A stretch of DNA of 61,637 bases, taken from Rubrivivax sp. (GTDB lineage: Bacteria; Pseudomonadota; Gammaproteobacteria; Burkholderiales; Burkholderiaceae_C). The notes beneath the pieces were generated by a model. The model did no database searches and had not been told where the DNA came from. It saw nothing but the letters and a program-made list of their open reading frames with translations. Below, piece after piece: positions 28,583-36,174 of this stretch (positions within the stretch are counted from its first letter, which is position 1; each line of letters begins with the position of its first letter). The stretch is taken from positions 1 to 61,637 of the forward strand of contig JADCGQ010000052.1 in the NCBI GenBank assembly GCA_020248945.1. The letters are read 5' to 3'. The position numbers were made by a program, and so were the translations under genes.

Positions 28583-28779
28583 GGCGGCGGGGCGGGGATG
28601 TTGTCGACCACGATCATGCCCTCCCAGATGACCACGCCGCTCAACAGATCGTGGCTGGAGTCGAACCAGCCGCAGCCGCGGGGGACGTCGTCGTCCGCCG
28701 GCCCAGGCGCAGCGGCGGGCAGCGCGGCAGGGCGGGCACAGGGCGGGGCGCCGAAGAGGCGGGTCAGCAGCATCAACAT
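28579..28779 (-). CDS. Small protein with CGWFDSSHDL motif, 66 aa
   Basis: A short protein: N-terminal hydrophobic LMLLTRLFG, a Pro/Ala-rich linker, then DDVPRGCGWFDSSHDLLSGV and VIWEGMIV. The CGWFDSSxxL core looks conserved-type rather than random. ATG 28779 has GGAG at good spacing and its stop overlaps the DUF4397 start by ATGA, both arguing for a real gene. The function is unknown; coupling suggests it helps or accompanies the lipoprotein. Confidence 0.62.
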   Translation of the reverse strand: MLMLLTRLFGAPPCARPAALPAAAPGPADDDVPRGCGWFDSSHDLLSGVVIWEGMIVVDNIPAPPP

Positions 28780-28900
28780 GACGGGCTCCGGGTGACAGGA
28801 GCCGCCATGCTCGCCAGCCGGCGGGGCCGGGCCTATCGCCAGTGCGTGGGCCTGCGGGGGGTCGGCCGACCGGGGGCCCCCGGCGGTGGGGGTCGCTGAA

Positions 28901-29485
28901 TCAGCCGCCGCCGAAGGGCTTGACGCCGATCCAGGCCCCGTGGGCCCAGAAGGCGAAGAAGGCCCAGGCCGCCAGGCCGACGATCACCGTCACCAGAGTC
29001 GGCACCCGCCGGCCAGGGGGGTAGACGGTGCCGGCAGCGCGATCGCGGGCGCGCGCGGCGCGGAAGCTCAGCGCCGACCAGGCCAGGAAGCCGCCGAACA
29101 GCAGCAGGTCGGCGAGCATGCCGTTGGCCACCAGGTGCGAAAACGCCCACAGCTTGACGGCCAGCACCATCGGGTGGTGCAGCCGGGCCTTGATCGAGTT
29201 GCCCGGCACGTAGGTGGCGACCAGCAGCACGAAGGCTGGGATGGTCAGAAGCGCGGCGACATGGCGGGTCCAGATGGGCGCGATCCACAGGATCTGCGGG
29301 CTTTCGCGCGTGGCGGCGTAGCCGTAGATGATGAGCACGAAGCCCGCCAGCGACAGCACCGAATACAAACCTTTCCAGCCGTTGTCGCCCAGCTTGTGGC
29401 GCATCGTGGTGCGCCAGCCTTCGCCGAACACGCGCACGGAGTGCACGCCCAGAAACAGGATCAGGCCGAGGATCAGCATCGTCAT
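28901..29485 (-). CDS. NnrU family membrane protein, 194 aa
   Basis: Inner-membrane protein with about five or six hydrophobic helices (LILGLILFLGVHSVRVF, LAGFVLIIYGYAATRES, HVAALLTIPAFVLLVATYVP). The PGNSIKARLHHPMVLAVKLW segment is a marker of NnrU. The family was named for a link to nitrite/nitric-oxide reduction and is related to the MddA/isoprenylcysteine-methyltransferase fold. No denitrification gene is near, so the role here is open. ATG 29485 has only a weak ribosome site. It is divergent from the binding-protein gene. Confidence 0.85.
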   Translation of the reverse strand: MTMLILGLILFLGVHSVRVFGEGWRTTMRHKLGDNGWKGLYSVLSLAGFVLIIYGYAATRESPQILWIAPIWTRHVAALLTIPAFVLLVATYVPGNSIKARLHHPMVLAVKLWAFSHLVANGMLADLLLFGGFLAWSALSFRAARARDRAAGTVYPPGRRVPTLVTVIVGLAAWAFFAFWAHGAWIGVKPFGGG

Positions 29486-29695
29486 GGTGGGGTCTCGCGC
29501 GGTGGCTCGTACGGTGGAAACAGCGGCACGATTGTGGCTTGCACCCGGCGCGCTTTTTGCCTGCGCCCATCGGGTCTCTCGGAGGCGCTGGCCTGCCGGT
29601 GGCGCGGTCGACCACAATCGCGGCCGTTTTCTGCCTCCCCCGAATCCTTCACCGAACCCTCCCGCTTCCCAGCCCTTCCCGAAAGGACACCCGCC

Positions 29696-30823
29696 ATGAC
29701 GCCGCGATCCTCGATCCTCCGCCGCACCCTGCTTGCGCTTGCCGCCGTGGGCCTGGCCGCCGCCGCCACCAGCGCGGCCGCGCAGGGCGAGCCGAAGGTG
29801 CTGAACGTGCTGAACTGGGCCGACTACATCGGCCCGGACACCATCAAGCAGTTCGAGAAGGAAACCGGCATCAAGGTGCGCTACGACACCTTCGACAGCA
29901 ACGAGACGCTGCACGCCCGCCTGGTGGCCGGCAAGACCGGCTACGACGTCGTCGTGCCCTCGTCGCACTTCGCCAAGAAGCAGATCGACGCCGGCCTGTT
30001 CCTGCCACTCGACCGCGCACAGCTGCCGAACTGGAAGAACCTCGACCCCGGCCTGCTGGACAAGCTCGCCGAGAGCGACCCGGGCAACAAGCACCTCGTC
30101 ACCTGGCTGTGGAGCTTTGTCACCGTGGGCATCAATCCCGACAAGGTGAAGGCCGCCCTCGGCAGCACGCCGATGCCCGAGAACCCGCTGGACCTGATCT
30201 TCAAGCCCGAACTGGCGAGCAAGGTCAAGAGCTGCGGCATCCACGTGCTCGACTCGGCCAGCGAGGTCATCCCGGTGGCCATGCTCTACGCCGGCAAGGA
30301 CGGCTACAGCAACAACGCCAAGGACTACGAGGCCGCCACCGCGGTGCTGCGCGCCGCGCGCCCGAACGTCACGCGCATCAGCTCGCCGGGCCCGATCAAT
30401 GATCTGGCCCAGGGCTCGATCTGCGTCAGCCTGGGCTACGCCGGCGACTTCAACATCGCCCGCAGCCGCGCGCTGGAAGGCAAGACCAAGCAGAACATCC
30501 AGGCGCTGATCCCGCCGCGCGGTGCGACGCTGTTCTTCGACACGATGGCGATCCCGAAGGACGCCAAGCACCCGAAGAACGCGCATGCCTTCATCAACTT
30601 CATCATGCGGCCCGAGATCCACGCGCAGCTGACGAACCAGGTCTTCTACGGCAACCCGAACGCGGCCTCCAAGCCCTTCGTGAAGCCGGAGCTGGCGAGC
30701 AACCCGGTGATCTTCCCGCCGGCCAGCGAGATCCAGAAGATGGCCATGCCCAAGGCGCTGGACAACAACGCGCGCCGGCTGCAGACCCGCACCTTCACCA
30801 ACTTCAAGGCGAACCTGAAGTGA
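29696..30823 (+). CDS. Polyamine-type ABC transporter periplasmic binding protein (PotF/PotD family), 375 aa
   Basis: Secreted solute-binding protein: signal peptide 1-29 (TSAAAQ), then LNVLNWADYIGPDTIKQFEK, the signature start of spermidine/putrescine-binding proteins. YDVVVPSSHFAKKQIDAGL, LWSFVTVGINPDKV and GYAGDFNIARSRALEGK are further family marks. PotF-like Trp and Asp residues (W and D of NWADY) that hold the amine are present. AAAGGA lies ahead of ATG 29696. The permease and ATPase genes are not adjacent, so this is an orphan component that must pair with a transporter elsewhere. Confidence 0.88.
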   Translation: MTPRSSILRRTLLALAAVGLAAAATSAAAQGEPKVLNVLNWADYIGPDTIKQFEKETGIKVRYDTFDSNETLHARLVAGKTGYDVVVPSSHFAKKQIDAGLFLPLDRAQLPNWKNLDPGLLDKLAESDPGNKHLVTWLWSFVTVGINPDKVKAALGSTPMPENPLDLIFKPELASKVKSCGIHVLDSASEVIPVAMLYAGKDGYSNNAKDYEAATAVLRAARPNVTRISSPGPINDLAQGSICVSLGYAGDFNIARSRALEGKTKQNIQALIPPRGATLFFDTMAIPKDAKHPKNAHAFINFIMRPEIHAQLTNQVFYGNPNAASKPFVKPELASNPVIFPPASEIQKMAMPKALDNNARRLQTRTFTNFKANLK

Positions 30824-30873
30824 TCGCGGCGCGCCGGTGACGATGTCGCCGGCGCCCTCGATAATGCGGCGCC

Positions 30874-31311
30874 ATGAATATCGTGAAGTTCGTTGTCGCG
30901 CCGCTGGCGGTGCTGGTCGTGCTGGCCGCTGGCTGGCTGTTGTTCGCCTTGAACTGGAGCTACTCCGAGGGCGAGCGCGCCGGCTGGGTGCAAAAGCTCA
31001 GCAACAAGGGCTGGATGTGCAAGACCTGGGAGGGCGAGCTCTCGCTGGTGTCGCTGCCGGGCAGCACGGCCGAGAAGTTCCTGTTCACGGTGCATGACGA
31101 CGTGGTGGCCGCCGAGATCACGCGCCACATCGGCAAGCGCGTGGCACTGCACTACGAAGAGAAGGTGGGCCTGCCGACCACCTGCTTTGGCGACACGCGC
31201 CACTTCGTCACCAAGGTCACGCTGACCGAAGACATCCCGCTCGGCCCCGGCATCAGCCTGCCGAACCCGCCGAGCGCGCTGCCGCCGGCGGCGCCGGCCG
31301 CTAGCCGATAA
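30874..31311 (+). CDS. Membrane-anchored conserved hypothetical protein, 145 aa
   Basis: One N-terminal hydrophobic helix (FVVAPLAVLVVLAAGWLLFA, residues 6-25). A soluble beta-rich domain follows: SYSEGERAGWVQKLSNKGW, MCKTWEGEL, FTVHDDVVAAEITRHIGKRV, VGLPTTCFGDTRHFVTKV. It has two Cys (C49, C103) that could pair in the periplasm. Similar betaproteobacterial proteins have been annotated loosely as dehydrogenase-related, which the sequence does not support. Start ATG 30874, 50 nt after the binding-protein gene and possibly co-transcribed with it. Confidence 0.72.
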   Translation: MNIVKFVVAPLAVLVVLAAGWLLFALNWSYSEGERAGWVQKLSNKGWMCKTWEGELSLVSLPGSTAEKFLFTVHDDVVAAEITRHIGKRVALHYEEKVGLPTTCFGDTRHFVTKVTLTEDIPLGPGISLPNPPSALPPAAPAASR

Positions 31312-31339
31312 GCAAAAGGCGCGGCGGCCGCAGGCCTGC

Positions 31340-31433
31340 CGCCCATCAAGCAGCCGCGGCGGAACGGGCTCTGCCCGGCCGCTCGCGGCGCCCCCCTCGA
31401 GGGGGGAGCGGCGTCAGCCGCTCCGGGGGGTGG
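31340..31433 (-). repeat. Interspersed intergenic repeat, copy 3 (family A)
   Basis: Directly after the acyl-CoA ligase stop on the minus strand: ACCCCCCGGAGCGGCTGACG, then CCGCTCC, CCCCTCGAGGGGGG, and a GGCCGGGCAGAGCCCG segment. It has the same architecture as the copies after pntA and ssb but with diverged sequence. The nested GGAGCGGC / GCCGCTCC and CCCCTCGAGGGG palindromes could fold as strong hairpins in the 3' end of the transcript. Confidence 0.65.
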
Positions 31434-33131
31434 TCAAGCTCTATGCCAGACCACGGTCTTGCGCATGCCCACCCACGTGTCGTAGTTCTTCGCGAACAGA
31501 TCCTCGATGCGGTTGCGCTTGACCTTGAAGGTCGGCGTGATGAGATCGTTGTCCACCGTCCAGGCCTCGGCCGTCACGACCAGACAGTCGAGCTGCTCGT
31601 GCGGGTCGAGGTGCTCGTTGATGGCCTTCACATGGGCCGTGAGCGTGGCCTCGAGCTCGGCGCGGCCTTCGGCGGTGGCCGCCTTCTTGATGGCGTCGAT
31701 GTTCAGCATCGCCAGCGCCAGCGGCTGGCCGAGGTTGGCGCCGGTCACGCAGCAGGCCTCGATGGCGTTGTGCATGACGAGCCGGTCTTCGATGGGGGCC
31801 GGCGCGACGTACTTGCCCTTGCTCGTCTTGAACAGGTCCTTCACGCGGCCGGTGATCTTGAGGTTGCCCTCGCCATCGAGCGCGCCCTTGTCGCCAGTCT
31901 TGAGCCAGCCGTCCTCGGTGAGGGCCTGCTGGGTGAGCTCGGGCTCCTTGTAGTAGCCGAGCATCAGGCAGGGCGCCTTCATCTGGATCTCGCCGCTGGC
32001 GGGGTCGATGCGGCTCTGCACGCCGTCGTAGGGCAGGCCGACGGTGCCCGGGCGCTGCTTGCCCGGCAGCGTGGCGTGGCTGACGCCGCAGTTTTCGGTC
32101 ATGCCGTAGACCTCGACCAGATCGAGGCCCAGTTTGTTGTACCAGCGCAACAGATCGGGCGGCATCGGCGCGGCACCGCCGGCGGCGAAGGTGCACTCCT
32201 GCAGGCCCAGGGCGGTGAGGATCTTCTTGCGCACGATGCCGCCGAGGATGGGAATGGACAGCAGCATGTCCAGCTTCTTCGGCGGCATCTTGGCGCTGAT
32301 GCCCTGCTGGAACTTCACCCACAGGCGCGGCACGCTGAAGAACACCGTCGGCTTGGCACGCTGCAGGTCGGAGGTGAAGGTCTCCAGGCTCTCGGCGAAG
32401 AACACGTGCATGCCGGTGGCCAGCACGCCGTGCTCCACCAGCGTGCGCTCGGCCACGTGGCTCAGCGGCAGGTAGCTCAGCATGCGCGCGTTGCTGTTGA
32501 TGGCCGGCACACGCTTCAAGCCGCTCTGCACGCCCCAGGCGAAGGTGCCGAAGCTGTGCATCACGCCCTTGGGTGCGCCGGTAGTGCCGCTGGTGTACAT
32601 GATGGTCGCCAGCTCGTCGGCCGCGCGCACGGGGTTGCCCTTCAGCGGCTCGGTCTTGGCGACGATGGCGTCCCAGCCGGGGTAGCTCTTCTTCGCGTCT
32701 TCAGGGCTCAGCGGGTGGCTGATGCAGGGCAGGCCCGCCGGGATGCCGGGCTTCATGCCCTCCCAGCCGTCGAGCTTGCCCACGAACAGCAGCTTGCTCT
32801 CGCTGTGCTCGAGGATCTGCCGGATGGTGCCGGCGGCCAGCGTGGGGTACAGCGGCACCGAGACGAAGCCGCCGAGCCAGATGGCGAAGTCGGTCATCAG
32901 CCACTGCGCGGTGTTCTTGCTGAGCAGCGCCACCTTGTCGCCAGGCTGCAGGCCCAGGCTCTGCAGGTGCGCGGCCATGCGCCGGGCCTGGTCCATGACC
33001 TGGCGCCAGGTGTAGTCGACGACCTGGCCGCCGCCCAGCGGCTGCGTGAACACGACCTTGTCTGGCGTCGTGCTTTCCCATTGGTACAGGCGCTGCAGAG
33101 CCAGGGCTTCGGGTGAGACGTTGACGGCCAT
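31434..33131 (-). CDS. AMP-dependent long-chain acyl-CoA synthetase-like protein, 565 aa
   Basis: Adenylate-forming enzyme activating a fatty or other carboxylic acid to its CoA thioester. The P-loop-like motif TIMYTSGTTGAPKGVMHS (about residue 180), VEVYGMTENCG, the GWLKTGDKGALDGEGNLKI hinge region and TSKGKYVAPAPIED are all present. The enzyme is eukaryote-like FAA/long-chain in style (AMP-binding, bacterial FadD15-like). The frame extends to a GTG at 33191, but ATG 33131 (MAVNVSPEALALQ) fits family N-termini better. No clear ribosome site is seen for either. It is transcribed alone; the substrate is inferred only. Confidence 0.88.
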   Translation of the reverse strand: MAVNVSPEALALQRLYQWESTTPDKVVFTQPLGGGQVVDYTWRQVMDQARRMAAHLQSLGLQPGDKVALLSKNTAQWLMTDFAIWLGGFVSVPLYPTLAAGTIRQILEHSESKLLFVGKLDGWEGMKPGIPAGLPCISHPLSPEDAKKSYPGWDAIVAKTEPLKGNPVRAADELATIMYTSGTTGAPKGVMHSFGTFAWGVQSGLKRVPAINSNARMLSYLPLSHVAERTLVEHGVLATGMHVFFAESLETFTSDLQRAKPTVFFSVPRLWVKFQQGISAKMPPKKLDMLLSIPILGGIVRKKILTALGLQECTFAAGGAAPMPPDLLRWYNKLGLDLVEVYGMTENCGVSHATLPGKQRPGTVGLPYDGVQSRIDPASGEIQMKAPCLMLGYYKEPELTQQALTEDGWLKTGDKGALDGEGNLKITGRVKDLFKTSKGKYVAPAPIEDRLVMHNAIEACCVTGANLGQPLALAMLNIDAIKKAATAEGRAELEATLTAHVKAINEHLDPHEQLDCLVVTAEAWTVDNDLITPTFKVKRNRIEDLFAKNYDTWVGMRKTVVWHRA

Positions 33132-33242
33132 GGGGTCGACGGGCACGGGCGGCCCGCTCAGTGATGCTGCAAGGGCCGGCAGCGTAACCACTGCGGCGCC
33201 CGCTGCGCCAGCGGGCTTTCCTCAGGCGCGTCGGCTGCGGCG

Positions 33243-34064
33243 TCAGTTGCGGCCGCGGGCCTCGGCCTCGGCCCGCTGCTCCTGCTCGCGGCGAAAGGCG
33301 CGCAGCACGAGGTCCGGGTCGAGTTCGGCCTGCTGCGCGATAGAGGCCGCCACATCGTCGCTCTGCTCGGCCTCGGTCTCCACCAGGTGGGCCAGCACCG
33401 AGAGGGCACAGATGCCGCGCCGCGCCGGCGGCGGCGGCAGTTCGTGCGTAGCCTGCGCCAGCACATGGTGGCGCACGCTGGACACGGCAGCCAGGCCGAG
33501 GCCCCAGCTCTCGCAGAGCGCCGCGCCCAGCGCGTCGTGGCTGACCCCGAAGCCGGTGTGTTCGAGTTCGATCAGCGCGCGGTCGTCGGTGGCGGCCCTC
33601 AGCATGGCGCGGTAGTGGTCGGATGCGTGCCGGAACAGCACCGCCTTGCCACACTCCTCGAACAGGCCGGCCGAGTGCGCGCCCCAGGCATCCAACGCCA
33701 GGCGCTGCGCCAGGCGCGCCATGACCTGCCCCCGCCAGGCGGCGCGGGCCCAGATGGGGTCGAGCTCGGGCGCCGGCGGGAACGCGGCGCGCAGGCCCAT
33801 CTCGAAAGTGATGGCAGCGACCTCGCGAATGCCCAGGTAGGTAATGGCCTGCTGCACGCTCTGCACCCGTTCCTTCAGGCCGTAGAGCGAGGAGTTCACC
33901 GCTTTCATCACCGCGGCGGCCAGCGCCATGTCGCCTTCGATCAGCGCCGCCGCGGCCTGCAGGTTGATGTCGTCGTCGGCCAGCAGCAGCGACAGTTGCA
34001 GCAGCGCCTGCGGCTGCGACGGGATTTCGATGTCCAGCTTGCGCAGTTCAGGGTTGACGGACAT
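33243..34064 (-). CDS. HDOD domain protein, 273 aa
   Basis: Stand-alone HDOD regulatory domain: SQPQALLQLSLLLADDDI, LAAAVMKAVNSSLYGL, QSVQQAITYLGIREVAAITF and LFEECGKAVLF span residues 15-165. A C-terminal helical extension ends Glu/Arg-rich (REQEQRAEAEARGRN). HD metal ligands are not in the order needed for hydrolysis, as expected of HDOD. Such proteins tune stress, motility or c-di-GMP outputs. ATG 34064. Upstream lie a strong minus-strand terminator and a structured element, so its expression may depend on them or on a promoter between 34064 and 34200. Confidence 0.85.
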   Translation of the reverse strand: MSVNPELRKLDIEIPSQPQALLQLSLLLADDDINLQAAAALIEGDMALAAAVMKAVNSSLYGLKERVQSVQQAITYLGIREVAAITFEMGLRAAFPPAPELDPIWARAAWRGQVMARLAQRLALDAWGAHSAGLFEECGKAVLFRHASDHYRAMLRAATDDRALIELEHTGFGVSHDALGAALCESWGLGLAAVSSVRHHVLAQATHELPPPPARRGICALSVLAHLVETEAEQSDDVAASIAQQAELDPDLVLRAFRREQEQRAEAEARGRN

Positions 34065-34202
34065 GGCAGCTGGCACGGCGGGCGGTGGAGAGTCGGGCGC
34101 CCATCGTAGGCAGCAGCACGCGGACCCATCGGCGGAAACGGCGGCCAAAGGCAGGGCTCTTCGCCGGCTTGCGGGCGAGCCAACCCTGCCAGACGGGAAG
34201 CG

Positions 34203-34240
34203 CCAAAAAAGAAGCGCCGCTCGGGCAGGCCCGGCGGCGC
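34203..34240 (-). terminator. Rho-independent terminator
   Basis: On the minus strand the outer stem GCGCCGC (34240-34234) pairs with GCGGCGC (34220-34214). An inner four-base CGGG/CCCG extension and a CCTG loop complete the stem. It is followed at once by TTCTTTTTT. This is a textbook intrinsic terminator for transcription coming from marC or from an RNA gene in the gap. Confidence 0.85.
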
Positions 34241-34318
34241 GTTGTGCACAGGTGTCGTCTCCTCTACCTCTTGCCAGCCGACGCCCGAGGACATCTCCGC
34301 TGGAAGCGGGCGGATCAT

Positions 34319-34358
34319 GACGGATTAGGGGGTTGCCCCCCATAAGGGCTTACCCGTC
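34319..34358 (-). other. Compact structured element (possible RNA)
   Basis: GACGG (34319-34323) can pair with CCGTC (34354-34358). Inside is a perfect five-base hairpin, GGGGG/CCCCC at 34328-34332 and 34337-34341. On the minus strand its loop is GCAA, a GNRA tetraloop; on the plus strand the loop is TTGC. A competing GGG/CCC hairpin (34346-34348 with 34353-34355) would exclude part of the outer pairing, hinting at two alternative folds. It lies just downstream of marC. Confidence 0.5.
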
Positions 34359-34397
34359 GCCATCAGAGCTCAATTGCCCTTCTTTGGTGCGGCTCTT

Positions 34398-35039
34398 TCA
34401 ACGTGCCACATGGCTGCCGAGCACCGGGAACAGCTTGGTCAGGCCGTCCGCCAGCAACTCCACCGCCATCGCCGCGAGGATGAGCCCCATCAGCCGCGTC
34501 ATGACGTTGATGCCGGTGCGCCCCAGCACCCGTGCAATGCGGCCCGAGGCCGAGAACACGGCCCAGGTGATGAGCGCGATGACGACGCCATAGGCCACCA
34601 TCACACCCAGTTGCCAGAGAAAGCGTGTCTTTTCGGCGTAGATCACGACCGTGGAGATCGTGGCCGGTCCGGTGAGCAGCGGTATCGCCAGCGGCACGAC
34701 GGCGATGCTGGCGCCGGCATCGACCCGTTCCTGGCCGTCGCGCTCGTCGGTAGGTTTGCTCTCGGCCGGCTGGGCATTGAGCATCGCCAGCGAACTGATC
34801 AGCAGCAGGCAGCCGCCGCCGACCTGGAACGAGGCCAGGCTGATGCCGAAGAACTCGATCACCTTCAGCCCGGCCAGCGCGCTGACCGCGATGACCACGA
34901 ACACTGTGAACGAGGCGATGCGGATGGTGCGCTGGCGCTGCGCCCGGTCGAAGCTCTGGGTGAAGTGAATGAAGAACGGCACCACGCCGATCGGGTTGAC
35001 GATGGCCAGCAACGCGATCAGCGGCTTCAGGAGGTCCAT
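34398..35039 (-). CDS. MarC family integral membrane protein, 213 aa
   Basis: UPF0056/MarC-type protein with six membrane helices. It opens LLKPLIALLAIVNPIGVVPFF, continues with a first conserved block (SFTVFVVIAVSALAGLKVIE; FQVGGGCLLLISSLAMLN), then a hydrophilic loop QPAESKPTDERDGQERVDAG, and a repeat half with VPLAIPLLTGPATISTVVIY. Two structurally related halves are typical. The transport role is unproven, and early links to antibiotic resistance were withdrawn for E. coli MarC (known from literature). ATG 35039. Transcription reads toward the structured element and terminator. Confidence 0.9.
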   Translation of the reverse strand: MDLLKPLIALLAIVNPIGVVPFFIHFTQSFDRAQRQRTIRIASFTVFVVIAVSALAGLKVIEFFGISLASFQVGGGCLLLISSLAMLNAQPAESKPTDERDGQERVDAGASIAVVPLAIPLLTGPATISTVVIYAEKTRFLWQLGVMVAYGVVIALITWAVFSASGRIARVLGRTGINVMTRLMGLILAAMAVELLADGLTKLFPVLGSHVAR

Positions 35040-35279
35040 GTCGTGATCATGCCGGGGAGCAGCGCCGAAAGGCGACCACTGGATCGGGTAAGCCCGAGGC
35101 GCGCCAAAACAACAAAACCAGGCCCGTCTCTTTACAGGCGGCTGATTTCAATACCCATAATCCGGGGGTCTGTGTCTGGCAGCCGCGCCTTCCCGTCGGC
35201 GCCTTCGGCTAACGAGGGTTTCGACGGGTGTTCCAGGGTTGAGCTCCGCATGGTTCTTCTGATCTTCTAAGGGCTCTCC

Positions 35280-35810
35280 GTGGGAAACAAACTTTACGTC
35301 GGCAACTTGGCCTATTCGGTCCGCGATGACTCGTTGTTGCAGGCCTTCTCTCCTTTCGGCACCGTCACGTCGGCGAAGGTGATGATGGATCGCGAAACCG
35401 GCCGCTCGAAGGGCTTCGGCTTCGTCGAGATGGGCAACGATGCCGAGGCGCAGGCCGCCATCAACGGCATGAACGGTCAGGCCCTCGAAGGCCGCGCCGT
35501 CGTCGTCAACGAGGCGCGTCCTCGTGAAGACCGCCCGGGCGGCGGTGGCGGCTACGGCGGTGGCGGCGGCAGCCGTGGTGGTTACGGCGGCGGTGGTGGC
35601 GGTGGCTACGGCGGCGGCGGTGGCGGCACGGGTGGTGGCGGCTACGGCGGTGGCGGCGGCGGCGGTGGTCGCAGCCCCTACGGTGGTGGCGGTGGTGGCG
35701 GCGGTCGCAGCCCCTACGGTGGTGGTGGCGGCGGTGGCAACCGCGGCGGCAGCGGTGGTGGTGGCGGCTACGGTGGTGGTGGCGGTGGTGGCAACCGCGG
35801 CGGCTACTGA
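35280..35810 (+). CDS. Glycine-rich RNA-binding protein (RRM), 176 aa
   Basis: One RNA-recognition motif at residues 1-80 with RNP2 LYVGNL and RNP1 SKGFGFVEM, then a tail made almost wholly of Gly with Tyr, Arg, Asn and Ser. Such cold-inducible RNA chaperones occur in cyanobacteria and many betaproteobacteria. The tail contains two nearly identical RSPYGGGGGGGG units encoded by GC-rich triplet repeats, so its length may vary by slippage. The start is GTG 35280 (no ATG lies before RNP2), with AAGGG upstream. A weak promoter, TTTACA (35131-35136) and CATAAT (35156-35161) with a 19-base spacer, would give a 5' leader of over 100 nt, as in cold-regulated genes. Confidence 0.9.
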   Translation: MGNKLYVGNLAYSVRDDSLLQAFSPFGTVTSAKVMMDRETGRSKGFGFVEMGNDAEAQAAINGMNGQALEGRAVVVNEARPREDRPGGGGGYGGGGGSRGGYGGGGGGGYGGGGGGTGGGGYGGGGGGGGRSPYGGGGGGGGRSPYGGGGGGGNRGGSGGGGGYGGGGGGGNRGGY

Positions 35811-35833
35811 TCAGCCTTTCTGAACCCGATGCA

Positions 35834-35860
35834 GGGCGCCTACGGGCGCCCTTGTTGTTT
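35834..35860. terminator. Intrinsic terminator between convergent RRM and sbtB genes
   Basis: GGGCGCC (35834-35840), loop TACG (a UNCG-type tetraloop), GGCGCCC (35845-35851), then TTGTTGTTT. It is well placed 23 nt after the RRM stop. The U-rich tail is on the plus strand; the stem could also serve minus-strand transcripts. Confidence 0.82.
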
Positions 35861-35871
35861 CAGCGGCCGCC

Positions 35872-36174
35872 TCAGTAGCGTTCGGGCCGCAGCACCTGCA
35901 CCGGCGTGAACCACAGCGCGACGCTGTAGTGCGGCGCGTAGGTGGCGAGCACGTGCTCGGCGATGGCGTCGGCCACGGCTTCGTCGCAGATGACCTTCAT
36001 CTCGATCGTTCGGTCGGCTTCCCAGGCGCCCTCGCGCACGCCTTCGAGGCTGGCGCCGTGCACCTCGGTCACCGTCCAGCCCTGGGCGCCGCGTTCGCGC
36101 ACGTCGCGCGAGAGGTTCTTCTCGAGCACGGCTTCGGCGTTGATGACCAGCAGCGTCTTCGCGTGTTTGTTCAT
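35872..36174 (-). CDS. sbtB: PII-like protein SbtB, 100 aa
   Basis: Small ferredoxin-fold PII-like protein: KTLLVINAEAVLEKNLSRDV, GAQGWTVTEVHGASLEGVRE, TIEMKVICDEAVADAIAEHV and PHYSVALWFTPVQVLR. In cyanobacteria SbtB binds adenine nucleotides and SbtA to gate bicarbonate uptake. The T-loop region is GASLEGVREGAWEADRT. ATG 36174 overlaps the TGA of sbtA (36171-36174), so the two are translated together. The assignment rests on this pairing plus the PII-like sequence; the C-terminus lacks a redox-Cys extension. Confidence 0.82.
   Translation of the reverse strand: MNKHAKTLLVINAEAVLEKNLSRDVRERGAQGWTVTEVHGASLEGVREGAWEADRTIEMKVICDEAVADAIAEHVLATYAPHYSVALWFTPVQVLRPERY

Larger units (their letters stand above)
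34065..34397. other. 333-nt gene-free region between marC and the HDOD gene
   Basis: It holds a strong minus-strand terminator (34203-34240) and a compact inverted-repeat structure (34319-34358). Open frames crossing it are Pro/Arg-rich and read through the terminator hairpin, so I do not call a protein. An RNA of about 150-200 nt on the minus strand, beginning after marC and ending at the terminator, would fit what is seen, but no known RNA family was recognised. Confidence 0.55.

Noticed and set aside
33941..34318. A 125-aa minus-strand frame through the marC-HDOD gap
   Set aside because: It reads straight through the intrinsic terminator (giving PERRFFFG) and into the HDOD gene out of frame; the composition is not protein-like.
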